Notes: generated by a model from the letters alone, not told the origin. 64,000 nucleotides of DNA from JANWHQ01 sp963775275 (GCA_963775275.1 CAVZII010000005.1:496001-560000); one strand, 5' to 3'. Numbered from the stretch's first letter, positions 15,825 to 24,340 are shown. Translations and numbers: made by a program.

Positions 15825-16628
15825 ATGGGCGGCGAAAAGGACCAATGGCTCGGTCCCGGCGAGACGGCCCGGCGGCTCGGCGTCACCACCAAGGCGCTCA
15901 GGGTCTATGAACGGGAGGGGCTCGTCGTCCCTCACCGCGCCCAGTCGGGTTGGCGCCTCTACGGCCCGATCCAGATCGCCCGCCTGCACCAGATCATCGT
16001 GCTTCGCGATCTCGGCCTGTCCCTCAACGCGATCAAGACGCTCGTCGGCAGCCATTCCCGGCTTCGGGATGTCCTGCGACTGCAACGCGAAAGCCTGGAG
16101 GCCCAACAGGGCAAGATCAAACGCGCGATCGCCCTCATCGAGACGGCGCAACGCCAGCTCGACGAGGGGCGGGACCTTTCCCTGGACGACTTAGCAATCC
16201 TCACCAAGGAGACTGTCGTGCAGCAATCCACCGACAACAGGAAATTCGCCGCGAGGCTCGAAGCCGTGATCGCCGAACAGGACCCGACCGGTCAGGCGAG
16301 CCGCGCCTTCGACGAGGTCAAGCAGGATCTCGGGCCGATCGGCGAAGACGCCAAGGCCGAGCTGAAGGCCAGGATGGCGGAATTCGCCCGGCTGGCGCAG
16401 GCGGGCGATGTCGATTCCGAAGCCGCCAAGGCGTTCGTCCGGCGGGTGACATCCCGCACCGCCGGCGTCAGGGCGCCTGCGGCGCAGAAGGAGCTCATGC
16501 TCGCCGCCTACGCCAGGACGGCCGCCGAGGCGCAGGCCAGGTCCGAGTCCCTCCCGTTCGGTCCGGGGGTCCTCGAATTCTTCCGGCAGGTCGCGCAGGG
16601 CATGAAGGAACGCGGCGAGCTGGACTGA
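15825..16628 (+). CDS. MerR-family transcriptional regulator
   Basis: A 267-residue protein. The N-terminal MerR winged HTH is clear: GETARRLGVTTKALRVYERE, then GLVVPHR...GWRLYGPIQIARLHQIIVLR and DLGLSLNAIKTLV. A coiled-coil (residues ~75-105) follows. The C-terminal ~150 residues are helical and resemble a TipAS-like effector domain (EFARLAQAGDVDSEAAKAFV...FFRQVAQGMKE). TipAL-type proteins respond to small molecules or peptides. An AG microsatellite lies between it and the upstream gene. Targets are not evident. Confidence 0.88.
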   Translation: MGGEKDQWLGPGETARRLGVTTKALRVYEREGLVVPHRAQSGWRLYGPIQIARLHQIIVLRDLGLSLNAIKTLVGSHSRLRDVLRLQRESLEAQQGKIKRAIALIETAQRQLDEGRDLSLDDLAILTKETVVQQSTDNRKFAARLEAVIAEQDPTGQASRAFDEVKQDLGPIGEDAKAELKARMAEFARLAQAGDVDSEAAKAFVRRVTSRTAGVRAPAAQKELMLAAYARTAAEAQARSESLPFGPGVLEFFRQVAQGMKERGELD

Positions 16629-16750
16629 CCCAGCCTCGCGAGACCGGATTGCGGAGCGTCGCCCCGGCGCTCCGGAGTCCGGCCTTGGGCGGGCGAGGCG
16701 GAACAAGCCGCCTCGCTCTGGTCGAGGACGACCTGCCGGCCTTGCGATCT

Positions 16751-17173
16751 CTAACGGACGCAGTAGTGCCTGTAGCCGTCCGAGCCGTAGTAGGTGCCGG
16801 TGCGCCAGTCGAAGCTGCGATAGGCCGAGCTGCAGCGGCTGCGCCAGCCGCGGTTGTGACGGTGCGAGTAGTAGTAGCCGCGATCGTCGGCGGACCCGGC
16901 GATGGCGGCGCCCAGCATGAAGCCGAGGACGGCCGCGCCGCCGTCCCGGTCCTCGTAGCGGCCGTTGCGCCAGACGTAGTGGCGATTGCTCCGCTGTTCG
17001 ACCCTGCGGCGCTGGTTGCAGTCGCGGGACCGCTCGCCGTTGTAGCAGCCGCGGCTGTTCTGGCCGTCGCCGTAGCCACGGGAGCCTCGGTGCGACTGGG
17101 CGCTGGCGGCGCCAGCGGCGCCGACGGCCAGGATGACGGCCGCCATGACGGCCGTGGTGAGCTGGGTCTTCAT
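16751..17173 (-). CDS. BA14K-like secreted protein
   Basis: A 140-residue protein from ATG 17173 with signal peptide MKTQLTTAVMAAVILAVGAA (cleavage near ASA). The mature part is Arg/Tyr/Gly-rich, with a hydrophobic glycine-rich segment (AAVLGFMLGAAIAG) and a C-terminus CSSAYRSFDWRTGTYYGSDG that matches the BA14K signature (YRSFD...TGTY.G.DG..H.C). BA14K proteins are small alphaproteobacterial envelope or secreted proteins. It is a single gene, convergent with the MerR gene. Confidence 0.75.
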   Translation of the reverse strand: MKTQLTTAVMAAVILAVGAAGAASAQSHRGSRGYGDGQNSRGCYNGERSRDCNQRRRVEQRSNRHYVWRNGRYEDRDGGAAVLGFMLGAAIAGSADDRGYYYSHRHNRGWRSRCSSAYRSFDWRTGTYYGSDGYRHYCVR

Positions 17174-17380
17174 GATCTTGATTGTCCTTGAGGCGGACGC
17201 CGCCGTTGGTCTCGAACCGGCCTCCGCTGGAATGATAAGGCGGGAGCTTCGCAATGGTTCCGGACAATCGCGTGTTCGGGTCGCGCAGGCGGCGCCATCG
17301 TTCAAAGGTTCTTCAAGCTGTTGCGGGGATGGCGAGGCCTTAGGGCGGCCCACCGGACCGGTCCGGGCGCCTGCGTGGCG

Positions 17381-17563
17381 CTACCTGGCTTCGCTCTGAA
17401 CGAACGCCCACGCGTCTTCCAACAGCGCCCGCAGGCCGGCGCGGCTGATCCTGGACAGCCGGACGAGAACGACGGGGTGGGGATCGTAGCGCCTGGTCAG
17501 ATAGCAGGCGTCCGGGTCCTGGGCCAAAGCCCGGTCCCGCCGCCCGGAGCCGACGCAGACCAT
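17381..17563 (-). CDS. Short MmcQ/YjbR-like C-terminal protein or fragment
   Basis: A 60-residue frame (MVCVGSGRRDRALAQDPDAC...) whose second half, HPVVLVRLSRISRAGLRALL followed by EDAWAFV, matches the C-terminus of MmcQ/YjbR-type proteins. The usual N-terminal half is missing: upstream in this frame is only antisense of the preceding gene. Its ATG overlaps the stop of the oxygenase gene in a TGATG arrangement, so translation by coupling is possible. A truncated remnant is equally likely. Confidence 0.5.
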   Translation of the reverse strand: MVCVGSGRRDRALAQDPDACYLTRRYDPHPVVLVRLSRISRAGLRALLEDAWAFVQSEAR

Positions 17564-18615
17564 CAGGGAGTCGGGCTCGGCGGGCGGGCGCGGATCCATT
17601 GGGAGAGGAGCCACTTCTCGCCGGAGGTCGGGGCGAGGCCGGCGTGGCGGGTGCGCCAGTCCGGCGAGCCGTCGGCGAGGACGTTGACGAAGGTCAGGGC
17701 GTCGCCCTTGCGGCCCTTGAACCTGACGCCGAGCTTGGGGAAATCGGTCTCGCCGCCCTCGAAGCCGTCGTTCAGATAGACCAGCAGGGTGCGCGCCCGC
17801 TGGCCGCGCCGGACGATGTCGGCCGCCTGGGCGGGGATCTCCGGATAGAGGAAGTCCTCGTGGGGCGCGAACGCCTCGCCCACGGCGTAGTGCAGCACCT
17901 GGGGCCCCTCCATGGCGCTGAGCGTCAGTCCCCAGCCGGCCGCCACGCGCTCCCAGACCAGCATCATGACGAGGTCCATGTCGACCAGGGCGAAGGAGGC
18001 GGAGCTGTTGGAGCGGGTCCGGCTGGAGACCGGCCGCATGTTGCTGTCCAGCACCACGGCCGGCTCCAGGCGCCCGCCCGCGCGCGCGGCCAGCCAGTCG
18101 CAGACGTCCGCGGCCAGGAAGCCCTCGACGACCTCGATCGACGGATCGGCCAGGAGCGGGCGCGGCGGCGGCGGGGCGGCCCAGGCCGCCACGTCGATGC
18201 GCCGCCTGAGCCGCGACCAGGCCTGGGGATGGGGCTTCGCCTCGCCCCCGGCCCGCGCCAGGAGCCTCAGCTGGGCCTGGGCGGGCGCGTGGCCGAGCTC
18301 GGCGCTGCGCTGCAGGTAATCCAGGGCGCGGGGCCAGTCCCGGCGGACGGCGACGAGGATCGCGGCGAGGGCGCAGGCGTAGGCCCCGCCCCGCTCGGCC
18401 GCCGCGAAGACCAGCTGCGCCCCGGCCTGCAGATCGGGCCGCGCGCCGCGCCCGGAGATCAGCTGGGCGCCCAGGAGGCTCATGCAGTCGACGTCGCCGA
18501 GCCGGCTCGCCTGCCACAAGAGCTGGACGGCCTCGTCATAGCGGCCGGCGGCCTGCGCCGCCGTGGCGCGGGCGTAGAAGGACGCGTCGGTGTGGCCTGG
18601 CGGCTGAATGGACAC
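17563..18615 (-). CDS. Prolyl-4-hydroxylase-like 2OG-Fe(II) oxygenase with Sel1-like repeats
   Basis: About 350 residues from GTG 18615 (SIQPPGHTDASFYARATAAQ); the frame remains open upstream to 18777. The N-terminal half has Sel1/TPR-like helical repeats (AAGRYDEAVQLLWQASRLGD, RALDYLQRSAELGHAPAQAQ). The C-terminal half is a P4H domain: iron ligands HxD in APHEDFLYPEI, a distal His in RTRHAGLAP, and the 2-oxoglutarate-binding region GEKWLLSQWIR. GFEGGETDFPKLGVRFKGRK is typical of bacterial P4Hs. The substrate protein is unknown. Confidence 0.85.
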   Translation of the reverse strand: MSIQPPGHTDASFYARATAAQAAGRYDEAVQLLWQASRLGDVDCMSLLGAQLISGRGARPDLQAGAQLVFAAAERGGAYACALAAILVAVRRDWPRALDYLQRSAELGHAPAQAQLRLLARAGGEAKPHPQAWSRLRRRIDVAAWAAPPPPRPLLADPSIEVVEGFLAADVCDWLAARAGGRLEPAVVLDSNMRPVSSRTRSNSSASFALVDMDLVMMLVWERVAAGWGLTLSAMEGPQVLHYAVGEAFAPHEDFLYPEIPAQAADIVRRGQRARTLLVYLNDGFEGGETDFPKLGVRFKGRKGDALTFVNVLADGSPDWRTRHAGLAPTSGEKWLLSQWIRARPPSPTP

Positions 18616-18775
18616 GGCGGACCTTGTTAGAAGCTGATCGGCGGCGCGTCCACCGCTGGGCCGCGCCGCGCAGAGCCCCCCGGCCAAGGCCGTGTTGTGC
18701 GCCAGCGTGCTCCAGTGGACTTCTGGCGCTATAGTCTCCGTCCTTGCGCGAACCTTGGGCGTGGAAGGTTGCTGC

Positions 18776-19012
18776 ATGGACGAGCCCGTTCAAAAGATCG
18801 CCACGCCAGCCCAGCGGCTGGGCGCGCTTGGGCTAGTGGCGCTCATGCTGGCCGGCCTGGCATGGATCACGTTCATGCAAACTAGCCACCCGACGAAGTA
18901 TCCGGGCGGGTTGTACTGCATCGACGTGGGTGGAAAGGCGAGCGCTCCTGTTTGCTTCCGCAAGGCCGGTCCCATTTCATCGAGTTCCGCCGCAGGACGC
19001 GCCGCCAAGTGA
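18776..19012 (+). CDS. Small single-pass membrane protein, hypothetical
   Basis: A 78-residue frame from ATG 18776 (MDEPVQKIATPAQRLGALGL) with one transmembrane helix (LGLVALMLAGLAWITFM), then a short periplasmic tail with two cysteines (LYCIDVGG, VCFRKAG). No family was recognised and the ribosome site is weak. It is divergent from the oxygenase gene. Confidence 0.45.
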   Translation: MDEPVQKIATPAQRLGALGLVALMLAGLAWITFMQTSHPTKYPGGLYCIDVGGKASAPVCFRKAGPISSSSAAGRAAK

Positions 19013-19322
19013 AACGGCTCGAAGGTGGATTTCCGGAAAGCTTCCGCCAGCTGTGCTCGGGCCTGCATCAGGACGCCATGCGCATAGCTAAGGAGGACAC
19101 CGATCGGCTGGCCACCCACTGCATCACCTTCGTTTCAGAGAATAGACACGCCGAACCGAGCGAGTACCCGAAATTACGGTGATGAAATTACGGCGATATC
19201 GCGTAATTGGCATATTCTCCGGCAAATCTCGGAAGTCCGTATACAACGTCTACCTCTTTCAACGTACGGGAATTGCAGGGAAGCAATACTTAATTCGAAG
19301 GGGCCTGAGGGAAACACAGCAC
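19013..19322. other. AT-richer intergenic stretch
   Basis: Composition is visibly less GC-rich than the surroundings. Only short open frames without starts or recognisable domains are present. It holds a degenerate AATTACGG motif pair at ~19175-19195, related to the hairpin at 13963. Probably a decayed insertion site. Confidence 0.4.
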
Positions 19323-19505
19323 TTACTCAGCTTCCCAGATCGCATCCAGGATGTCCCGCTGATGAACTCCTAGTTCTACCGCCTTATTCACCAATTCTGC
19401 CTTAGAAATCGGCAGGACAGTTCTCCACTCGCCCTTCTTCGAGTGCGGCGGCGTAATCTTGGCGACAAACCCACCAAGAACCTTTTGAACTGCAATCGCC
19501 ATCAT
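19323..19505 (-). CDS. Small hypothetical protein
   Basis: A 60-residue frame starting MMAIAVQKVLGGFVAKITPP, preceded by TAGGAG, and ending LGVHQRDILDAIWEAE. The C-terminal half (ISKAELVNKAVELGVHQRDI) looks like a small helical domain. Base composition is AT-richer than the genome. No family was recognised. Confidence 0.45.
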   Translation of the reverse strand: MMAIAVQKVLGGFVAKITPPHSKKGEWRTVLPISKAELVNKAVELGVHQRDILDAIWEAE

Positions 19506-19706
19506 CTCAACTCCTACCAGCCCATGTAGTGGCGACCCGGGTAGTCCAAGAACAGATTTCGCCAATGGATATTAAGTACTAGTCGGCATTCGGCGACGAT
19601 GCATTCGATTCGACTGCAGGCTGGCGACGGAAGGCGGGAGACCAGGAACCAAGGGCGCTGTCGTCTTGATCGCACAATCGGCGCTTTCGCCGGGCCTGCA
19701 TCGGGC

Positions 19707-19916
19707 CTAGGACGACGCCCCTCGGAACGGGTTGAAGAACACGTCCTCGACCGGGCGCCCAAGCCGCGCGGCCAGCTTGTAGGCGAGCGGCAGGGACGGG
19801 TCGTACTTGTCCGCTTCGATGGCGTTGATCGTCTGGCGCGACGCATAGACGAGGTCTGCGAGCTCGCCCTGACTCCACCCCTTGGCCAGCCTCAGCTCCC
19901 GAAGCCTGTTCTTCAT
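19707..19916 (-). CDS. XRE-family helix-turn-helix regulator (YozG-like)
   Basis: A 69-residue protein that is almost entirely an HTH_3 domain: MKNRLRELRLAKGWSQGELA, then LVYASRQTINAIEADKYDPS and LPLAYKLAARLGRPVEDVF. Such compact regulators usually sit next to a small multi-pass membrane protein, as here: the ATG overlaps the end of 19913-20323 by four bases. Likely autoregulatory through the paired palindromes at 20347-20396. Confidence 0.88.
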   Translation of the reverse strand: MKNRLRELRLAKGWSQGELADLVYASRQTINAIEADKYDPSLPLAYKLAARLGRPVEDVFFNPFRGASS

Positions 19917-20323
19917 GGCGCGGCGGCGCGGGCGCGCCGGTCGGACCGGCGGATCGTCCAGAAGACGAGATAGACGAGCGCCTGGGCGGCGAAGCAGATC
20001 GCCGCGCCCAGGGCGAGCTCCCGATGCGCGCCCGAGTGCGCCGTCACTCCCAGCATGCACAGAAGGCAGATCAAGGCGCCCGGGATGCTTCCCTCGTACC
20101 AGGCGATGGCGTGCTCCTCGCGTTCCATCTCGTCGATCCGTCGCCACCACGGCTGACCAGCCGCAAGGACGAGGACGCCTGCGAGCACCAGGCCGAGCAG
20201 CACCACGGCGAGCGGGAGCCGATGCGCCCAGCCGACCAGCGCCGTGACCGCGGCCCCGGCCGCCAAGCCTCCAGCCAGTTGGACGGCCAAGGCCCGCCAG
20301 ATGCGCTGCTGATACGCCCCCAT
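19913..20323 (-). CDS. Four-helix membrane protein paired with XRE regulator
   Basis: A 136-residue protein with four predicted transmembrane helices (ALAVQLAGGLAAGAAVTALV; LPLAVVLLGLVLAGVLVLAA; GALICLLCMLGV; LALGAAICFAAQALVYLVFW) and a central charged loop (RRIDEMEREEHAIAWYEGS). It is the first gene of a two-gene operon with the XRE regulator. Function is unknown; such pairs are common and often stress- or growth-phase-related. Confidence 0.75.
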   Translation of the reverse strand: MGAYQQRIWRALAVQLAGGLAAGAAVTALVGWAHRLPLAVVLLGLVLAGVLVLAAGQPWWRRIDEMEREEHAIAWYEGSIPGALICLLCMLGVTAHSGAHRELALGAAICFAAQALVYLVFWTIRRSDRRARAAAP

Positions 20324-20346
20324 GATCCGGTCCTTCCGATTGACGG

Positions 20347-20396
20347 TGTAAAATACTTTTTACACCCCGGGAGGGGCTTGTCAAAAGTTTTTTACA
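20347..20396 (-). promoter_or_regulatory. Two palindromic operators over the promoter of the membrane protein-XRE operon
   Basis: TGTAAAATACTTTTTACA (20347-20364) is a perfect TGTAAAA-N4-TTTTACA palindrome. TGTCAAAAGTTTTTTACA (20379-20396) is an imperfect second copy. On the minus strand the second overlaps a consensus -35 TTGACA (20378-20383), and the first covers the expected -10. This placement fits autorepression by the XRE protein. Confidence 0.75.
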
Positions 20397-20520
20397 GGCC
20401 GGCCCGGTCCGGCCTGCGCTTCGCGGCCGTTCGGCGACGTCCGTCCAGGGCTCCTGGAGGACGTCCGGCAATTGCCGCCCTGACGGGCAGCTGGGATGCT
20501 GGCGGCTGAGAGGTCGGCGC

Positions 20521-20566
20521 GGGCCCCCTCCCCTGGCCCCTCCCCCTGGCGGGAGAGGGGAATGGC
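20521..20566. repeat. GC-rich palindromic repeat
   Basis: CCCCTCCCCCTGGCGGGAGAGGGG, a CCCTCC/GGAGGG family member between the XRE operon promoter and ppk2. Confidence 0.65.
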
Positions 20567-20629
20567 GTGCTCGCCGCCGCGTGGGAGCCTGTCGGCCCGA
20601 CGCGCGTTGGCCTATAAACCCCCACGCCC

Positions 20630-21391
20630 ATGGCCAAGATGAAAGACTACGAGAAGACGCTGGAGCGACTGCAGGCCCAGCTGGTGCAGTGGCAGATCGG
20701 CGCCATGCAGGCCGACGACAAGGTGCTGGTCGTGCTGGAGGGCCGCGACGCGGCCGGCAAGGACGGGGTGATCAAGCGCATCACCGAGCACCTGTCGCCA
20801 CGCAACACCCGCGTGGCCGCCCTGCCCAAGCCCACCGACCGGCAGGAGACGCAGTGGTACTTCCAGCGCTACGCCCAGCACCTGCCCGCGGCCGGCGAGA
20901 TCGTGATCTTCAACCGCTCCTGGTACAACCGCGCGGGCGTGGAGCCGGTGATGGGCTTTTGCACCCCGCGCGAGCACGAGCAGTTCCTGAAGGACGCGCC
21001 GGAGTTCGAGCGCATGCTGCTCGAGGCCGACATCAAGCTGATCAAGTACTGGCTCGACATCTCCAAGGCCGAGCAGGCCGACCGGCTGGACGCCCGGCGC
21101 AAGGACCCGCTCAAGCTGCTCAAGGTCAGCGCCCTGGACGGCGAGGCGCAGAAGCACTGGAAGGACTATTCCGGGGCCCGCGACCAGATGCTGACGCGGA
21201 CCCACACGCCGCTGACGCCGTGGGTCTGCGTCCTGAACGACCACAAGAAGACCGGCCGGATCAACCTGATCCGCCACCTGATCCACGCCATCGCGCCGCC
21301 GCGCATCACCGCCGAGGTGGACGAGCCGGATCCGGCGATCGTCTTCCCGTTCACGCCCGAGGCGATCGAGGACGGGCGGCTGGCGAGGTAG
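20630..21391 (+). CDS. ppk2: Polyphosphate kinase 2 family protein
   Basis: A 253-residue protein of the PPK2 family, which transfers phosphate between polyphosphate and nucleotides. The Walker A is VVLEGRDAAGKDGVIKRITE at ~residues 34-53. The lid and Walker B regions read QWYFQRYAQHLPAAGEIVIF and NRSWYNRAGVEPVMGF, and WLDISKAEQADRL and RTHTPLTPWVCV follow the family order. Length and single-domain layout fit class I PPK2. It stands alone between two repeat-rich gaps. Donor/acceptor preference (ADP or GDP) cannot be read from the sequence. Confidence 0.9.
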   Translation: MAKMKDYEKTLERLQAQLVQWQIGAMQADDKVLVVLEGRDAAGKDGVIKRITEHLSPRNTRVAALPKPTDRQETQWYFQRYAQHLPAAGEIVIFNRSWYNRAGVEPVMGFCTPREHEQFLKDAPEFERMLLEADIKLIKYWLDISKAEQADRLDARRKDPLKLLKVSALDGEAQKHWKDYSGARDQMLTRTHTPLTPWVCVLNDHKKTGRINLIRHLIHAIAPPRITAEVDEPDPAIVFPFTPEAIEDGRLAR

Positions 21392-21420
21392 GCTCGTCGA
21401 GATCAGGGCGGCTCACTTTC

Positions 21421-21903
21421 CCACCGTCGTCCCCGGCCGAGCGAGGTGTTCATGGGCGCTTGCACAGGGCGGCGCGCCGGGCCGAAGGCCGGAAAGTTCA
21501 ACGCAGAGATCGCAGAGAAGGCGCGGAGGACGCAGAGGGGCAGTGCATCTCTGCGTCCTCCGTTTTCCTCTGCGTCCTCCGCGTTCCACTTGCAGGCGGC
21601 TCCGCCGCCGCGGAGCTGTTCCATCTTCCGCCGTCATCCCCGGACGAGCCCGCCATGGCGAGGCGCCGGAGACCCATGAACACGGCCAAGCGAGGTGTTC
21701 ACGGGCGCTTGCACAGGGCGGCGCGCCGGGCCGAAGGCCTGCAAGAGGAACGCGGAGGACGCGGAGGAGAGCAGAGGACGCAGAGATGCACAGCCCCTCT
21801 GCGTCCTCCGCGCCTTCTCTGCGACCTCTGCGTTAAACTTGCAGGCGACTCCGCCGCCGCGGAGTACTTCCGTCTGCCACGGGACGAGCCCGGCCATGAC
21901 GGT
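21421..21903. repeat. Composite repeat: two CACCGTCAT-family ends with GCAGAG palindromes
   Basis: Two similar ~250-bp units follow each other. Each carries GTGTTCA(T/C)GGGCGCTTGC and ACAGGGCGGCGCGCCGGGCC, then an imperfect palindrome of CGCAGAG / CTCTGCG motifs around GGACGCAGAG. The outer ends (CCACCGTCGTCCCCGG..., CGGCCATGACGGT) belong to the family at 1212-1344. There is no gene here: the open frames are repeat translations. Confidence 0.8.
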
Positions 21904-21980
21904 GATAGCCTGCGCGGCCTGATTTCAGCACGTTCCAGCCTCAGCCGGCCGCCGGCGCCGGGAGCGTAGAAGGGTGACGG

Positions 21981-22961
21981 ATGGAGTACGTCAATCTCGG
22001 CCGCACGGGGCTGAAGGTCTCGCGGCTTTGCCTGGGGACGATGACGTTCGGGAGCCGCGACTGGCGGCCCTGGACCATTCCCGAGGACGAGGCCCGGCCG
22101 CTGATCAAGCGCGCGCTGGAGGCCGGGGTCAGCTTCTTCGACACCGCCGACATGTATTCGCAGGGCGGCAGCGAGCAGATCGTCGGGCGCGCGATGAAGG
22201 ACTTCGCCCGGCGCGAGGAGGTGGTGATCGCCACCAAGCTGTTCTGGGCCTCGTCGGACAAGCCCAACACCGGCGGGCTTTCGAGGAAGCATGTCATGGA
22301 CGCGATCGACGCCAGCCTGAGGCGGCTGGGGACCGACTACGTCGACCTGTGGCAGATCCACGCCTTCGACCGCGAGGTCCCGATGGCCGAGACGCTCGAG
22401 GCCATGCACGACGTGGTCAAGGCGGGAAAGGCGCTGCACATCGGCGCCTCCAACATCGCCGCCTGGCGTCTGGCCGAGGCCGTCCACGGCGCAGACAATG
22501 CCGGCCTCACCCGGTTCGATTCCGTCCAGCCGCAGTACAACCTCGTCTACCGCGAGGAGGAGCGCGAGCTGATGCCGTTCTGCCAGGCCGAGGGGCTGGG
22601 GGTGATCCCCTATTCGCCGCTGGCCCGCGGGTTCCTCGCCGGCAACCGCGGCGGCAAGCCGTTCGAGGGGCAGACCCAGCGGGCCAGGACCGACCAGCTC
22701 GCCGCGCGGCACTACTACCGGCCGAGCGATCATGCGGTGGCCGAGGCGCTGTCGATCGCCGCCAAGGCCCGCGGCGTGTCGAACATGCAGCTGGCGCTGG
22801 CCTGGGTGCTCAGGAACCCCGCGGTCACCGCGCCGATCCTCGGGGTCTCGAAGATGCAGCACCTGGAGGAGGCCCTGGCGGCGCTGGAGCTGACGCTGAG
22901 CGAGGAGGAGGCCGCGGCGCTGGAGGCGCCCTATGAGGCGCGGGAGGTGCTGAGGCTGTAG
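21981..22961 (+). CDS. Aldo/keto reductase
   Basis: A 326-residue NADPH-dependent aldo/keto reductase with TIM-barrel motifs: LGRTGLKVSRLCLGTMTFG at the N-terminus, catalytic FFDTADMYSQGGSEQIVGRA (Asp and Tyr), VVIATKLF (Lys), and DYVDLWQIHAFDREVPMAET (His). Cofactor-binding loops are QPQYNLVYREEERELMPFC, VIPYSPLARGFLAG and APILGVSKMQHLEEAL. It resembles YdbC/Gcy-type reductases, and the physiological substrate is unknown. No operon partners. Confidence 0.88.
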   Translation: MEYVNLGRTGLKVSRLCLGTMTFGSRDWRPWTIPEDEARPLIKRALEAGVSFFDTADMYSQGGSEQIVGRAMKDFARREEVVIATKLFWASSDKPNTGGLSRKHVMDAIDASLRRLGTDYVDLWQIHAFDREVPMAETLEAMHDVVKAGKALHIGASNIAAWRLAEAVHGADNAGLTRFDSVQPQYNLVYREEERELMPFCQAEGLGVIPYSPLARGFLAGNRGGKPFEGQTQRARTDQLAARHYYRPSDHAVAEALSIAAKARGVSNMQLALAWVLRNPAVTAPILGVSKMQHLEEALAALELTLSEEEAAALEAPYEAREVLRL

Positions 22962-23010
22962 GGAGCCTCTCCTCTTGCGGGAGGATTGGAGCCGATCGAA
23001 CTCTCCCAAA

Positions 23011-23117
23011 CACCGTCATCCCCGGCCGAGCGCGGCAGCGCGAGTTGCCGGGGACCCATGAACACCGGAGAGCGAGGTGTTCATGGGTGGCCGGGACAAG
23101 CCCGGCCATGACGGTGG
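23011..23117. repeat. Palindromic intergenic repeat (CACCGTCAT family), copy 3
   Basis: CACCGTCATCCCCGGCCGAG to CCCGGCCATGACGGTGG, with the CCATGAACACC / GGTGTTCATGG inner hairpin. It lies between convergent genes. Confidence 0.8.
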
Positions 23118-23169
23118 TTGCTGGTTCGAATCGAACGAAACGCGCCCAATCGTGAGGCGGGCGTCCCCC

Positions 23170-24339
23170 CTACCCCGCCAGCGCCTGGTCGAGGTCGGCG
23201 ATGAGGTCGGCGGGGTCTTCGATGCCGACGGAGAGGCGCACGAGGGAGTCGGAGATGCCGATCTTGGCGCGCTGGTCGGGGGGGATGGTGGCGTGGGTCA
23301 TGATGGCGGGGTGCTCGATCAGGCTCTCCACGCCGCCCAGGCTCTCGGCGAGGGTGAACAGGCGGGTGCGCTCCAGGACCTTGCGGGTTCCCTCGAGGTC
23401 GCGGTCGATCGCGGCGGCGATGATGCCGCCGAAGCCGCCCTTCATCTGGCGGCGCGCCAGGGCGTGCTGGGGATGGCTTTCGAGCCCCGGATAGATCACC
23501 TGCCGCACGGCCGGATGGGCCTCGAGCCAGCGGGCGATCTTCAGGGCGCTGGAGCAATGCCGCTCCATGCGAAGGGCCAGGGTCTTCAGCCCCCTCAGCG
23601 CCAGGAAGCTGTCGAAGGGCCCGGAGATCGAGCCCACGGCGTTCTGCAGGAACCGCAGCTGGTCGCCCAGGTCGTCGCGGGCGACCACGGCGCAGCCGCC
23701 GACCATGTCGGAGTGGCCGTTCAGGTACTTGGTCACCGAATGGACCACGATGTCGAAGCCGTGCTCCAGGGGCCGCTGGACATAGGGGCTGGCGAAGGTG
23801 TTGTCGCAGACCGCGATCAGGCCGTGGCGCGCGGCGATGGCGGCCAGGGCCTCCAGGTCCGCGAGCCGCAGGGTCGGGTTGGTCGGGGTCTCGACCCAGA
23901 GCATCCTGGTGTTCGGCCGGATCGCCGCCTCGACGGCGGCGAGGTCGCGCAGGTCCAGGAAGGTGGTGTCCAGGCCCATGGTGCGCCGCCGCACCCGCTC
24001 GAACAGGCGGAAGGTGCCGCCGTAGAGGTCCTCCGACGCGATCAGGTGGTCGCCCGCGCTCATCAGCTCCAGCACCGCCGCCTCGGCCGCCAGGCCCGAG
24101 GCGAAGGCGAAGGCGTGCGTCCCGCTCTCCAGGTCCGCCACGCAGCGCTCGAAGGCGAAGCGGGTGGGGTTGTGGGTGCGGGCGTACTCGAACCCCTTGT
24201 GCACGCCGGGGCTCGCCTGGGCGTAGGTCGAGGTGGCGTAGATCGGGACCATCACCGCCCCGGTGGTCGGGTCCGGCGACTGGCCCGCGTGCACGGCGCG
24301 GGTGGAGAAGTCGAGGCGGTTGGTCTCCCGGTCGGCCAT
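23170..24339 (-). CDS. Cystathionine gamma-lyase / gamma-synthase (trans-sulfuration PLP enzyme)
   Basis: A 389-residue member of the Cys/Met-metabolism PLP family. Motifs include TRAVHAGQSPDPTTGAVMVP at the N-terminus, YARTHNPTRFAFERCVADLE, substrate loop SEDLYGGTFRLFERV, ETPTNPTLRLADLEA, and PLP-lysine VVHSVTKYLNGHSDMVGG near residue 205. The C-terminus, SLGGVESLIEHPAIMTHA plus RLSVGIEDPADLIADL, is standard. It starts one base after the cystathionine beta-synthase stop, so the pair most likely performs reverse transsulfuration (homocysteine to cysteine), favouring gamma-lyase activity. Gamma-synthase cannot be excluded from sequence. Confidence 0.88.
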   Translation of the reverse strand: MADRETNRLDFSTRAVHAGQSPDPTTGAVMVPIYATSTYAQASPGVHKGFEYARTHNPTRFAFERCVADLESGTHAFAFASGLAAEAAVLELMSAGDHLIASEDLYGGTFRLFERVRRRTMGLDTTFLDLRDLAAVEAAIRPNTRMLWVETPTNPTLRLADLEALAAIAARHGLIAVCDNTFASPYVQRPLEHGFDIVVHSVTKYLNGHSDMVGGCAVVARDDLGDQLRFLQNAVGSISGPFDSFLALRGLKTLALRMERHCSSALKIARWLEAHPAVRQVIYPGLESHPQHALARRQMKGGFGGIIAAAIDRDLEGTRKVLERTRLFTLAESLGGVESLIEHPAIMTHATIPPDQRAKIGISDSLVRLSVGIEDPADLIADLDQALAG

Positions 24340-24340
24340 G

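Noticed and set aside
21421..21903. Short ORFs with repeated HEH/GRARC-type peptides
   Set aside because: They are translations of the CACCGTCAT and GCAGAG repeats in several frames, not genes.
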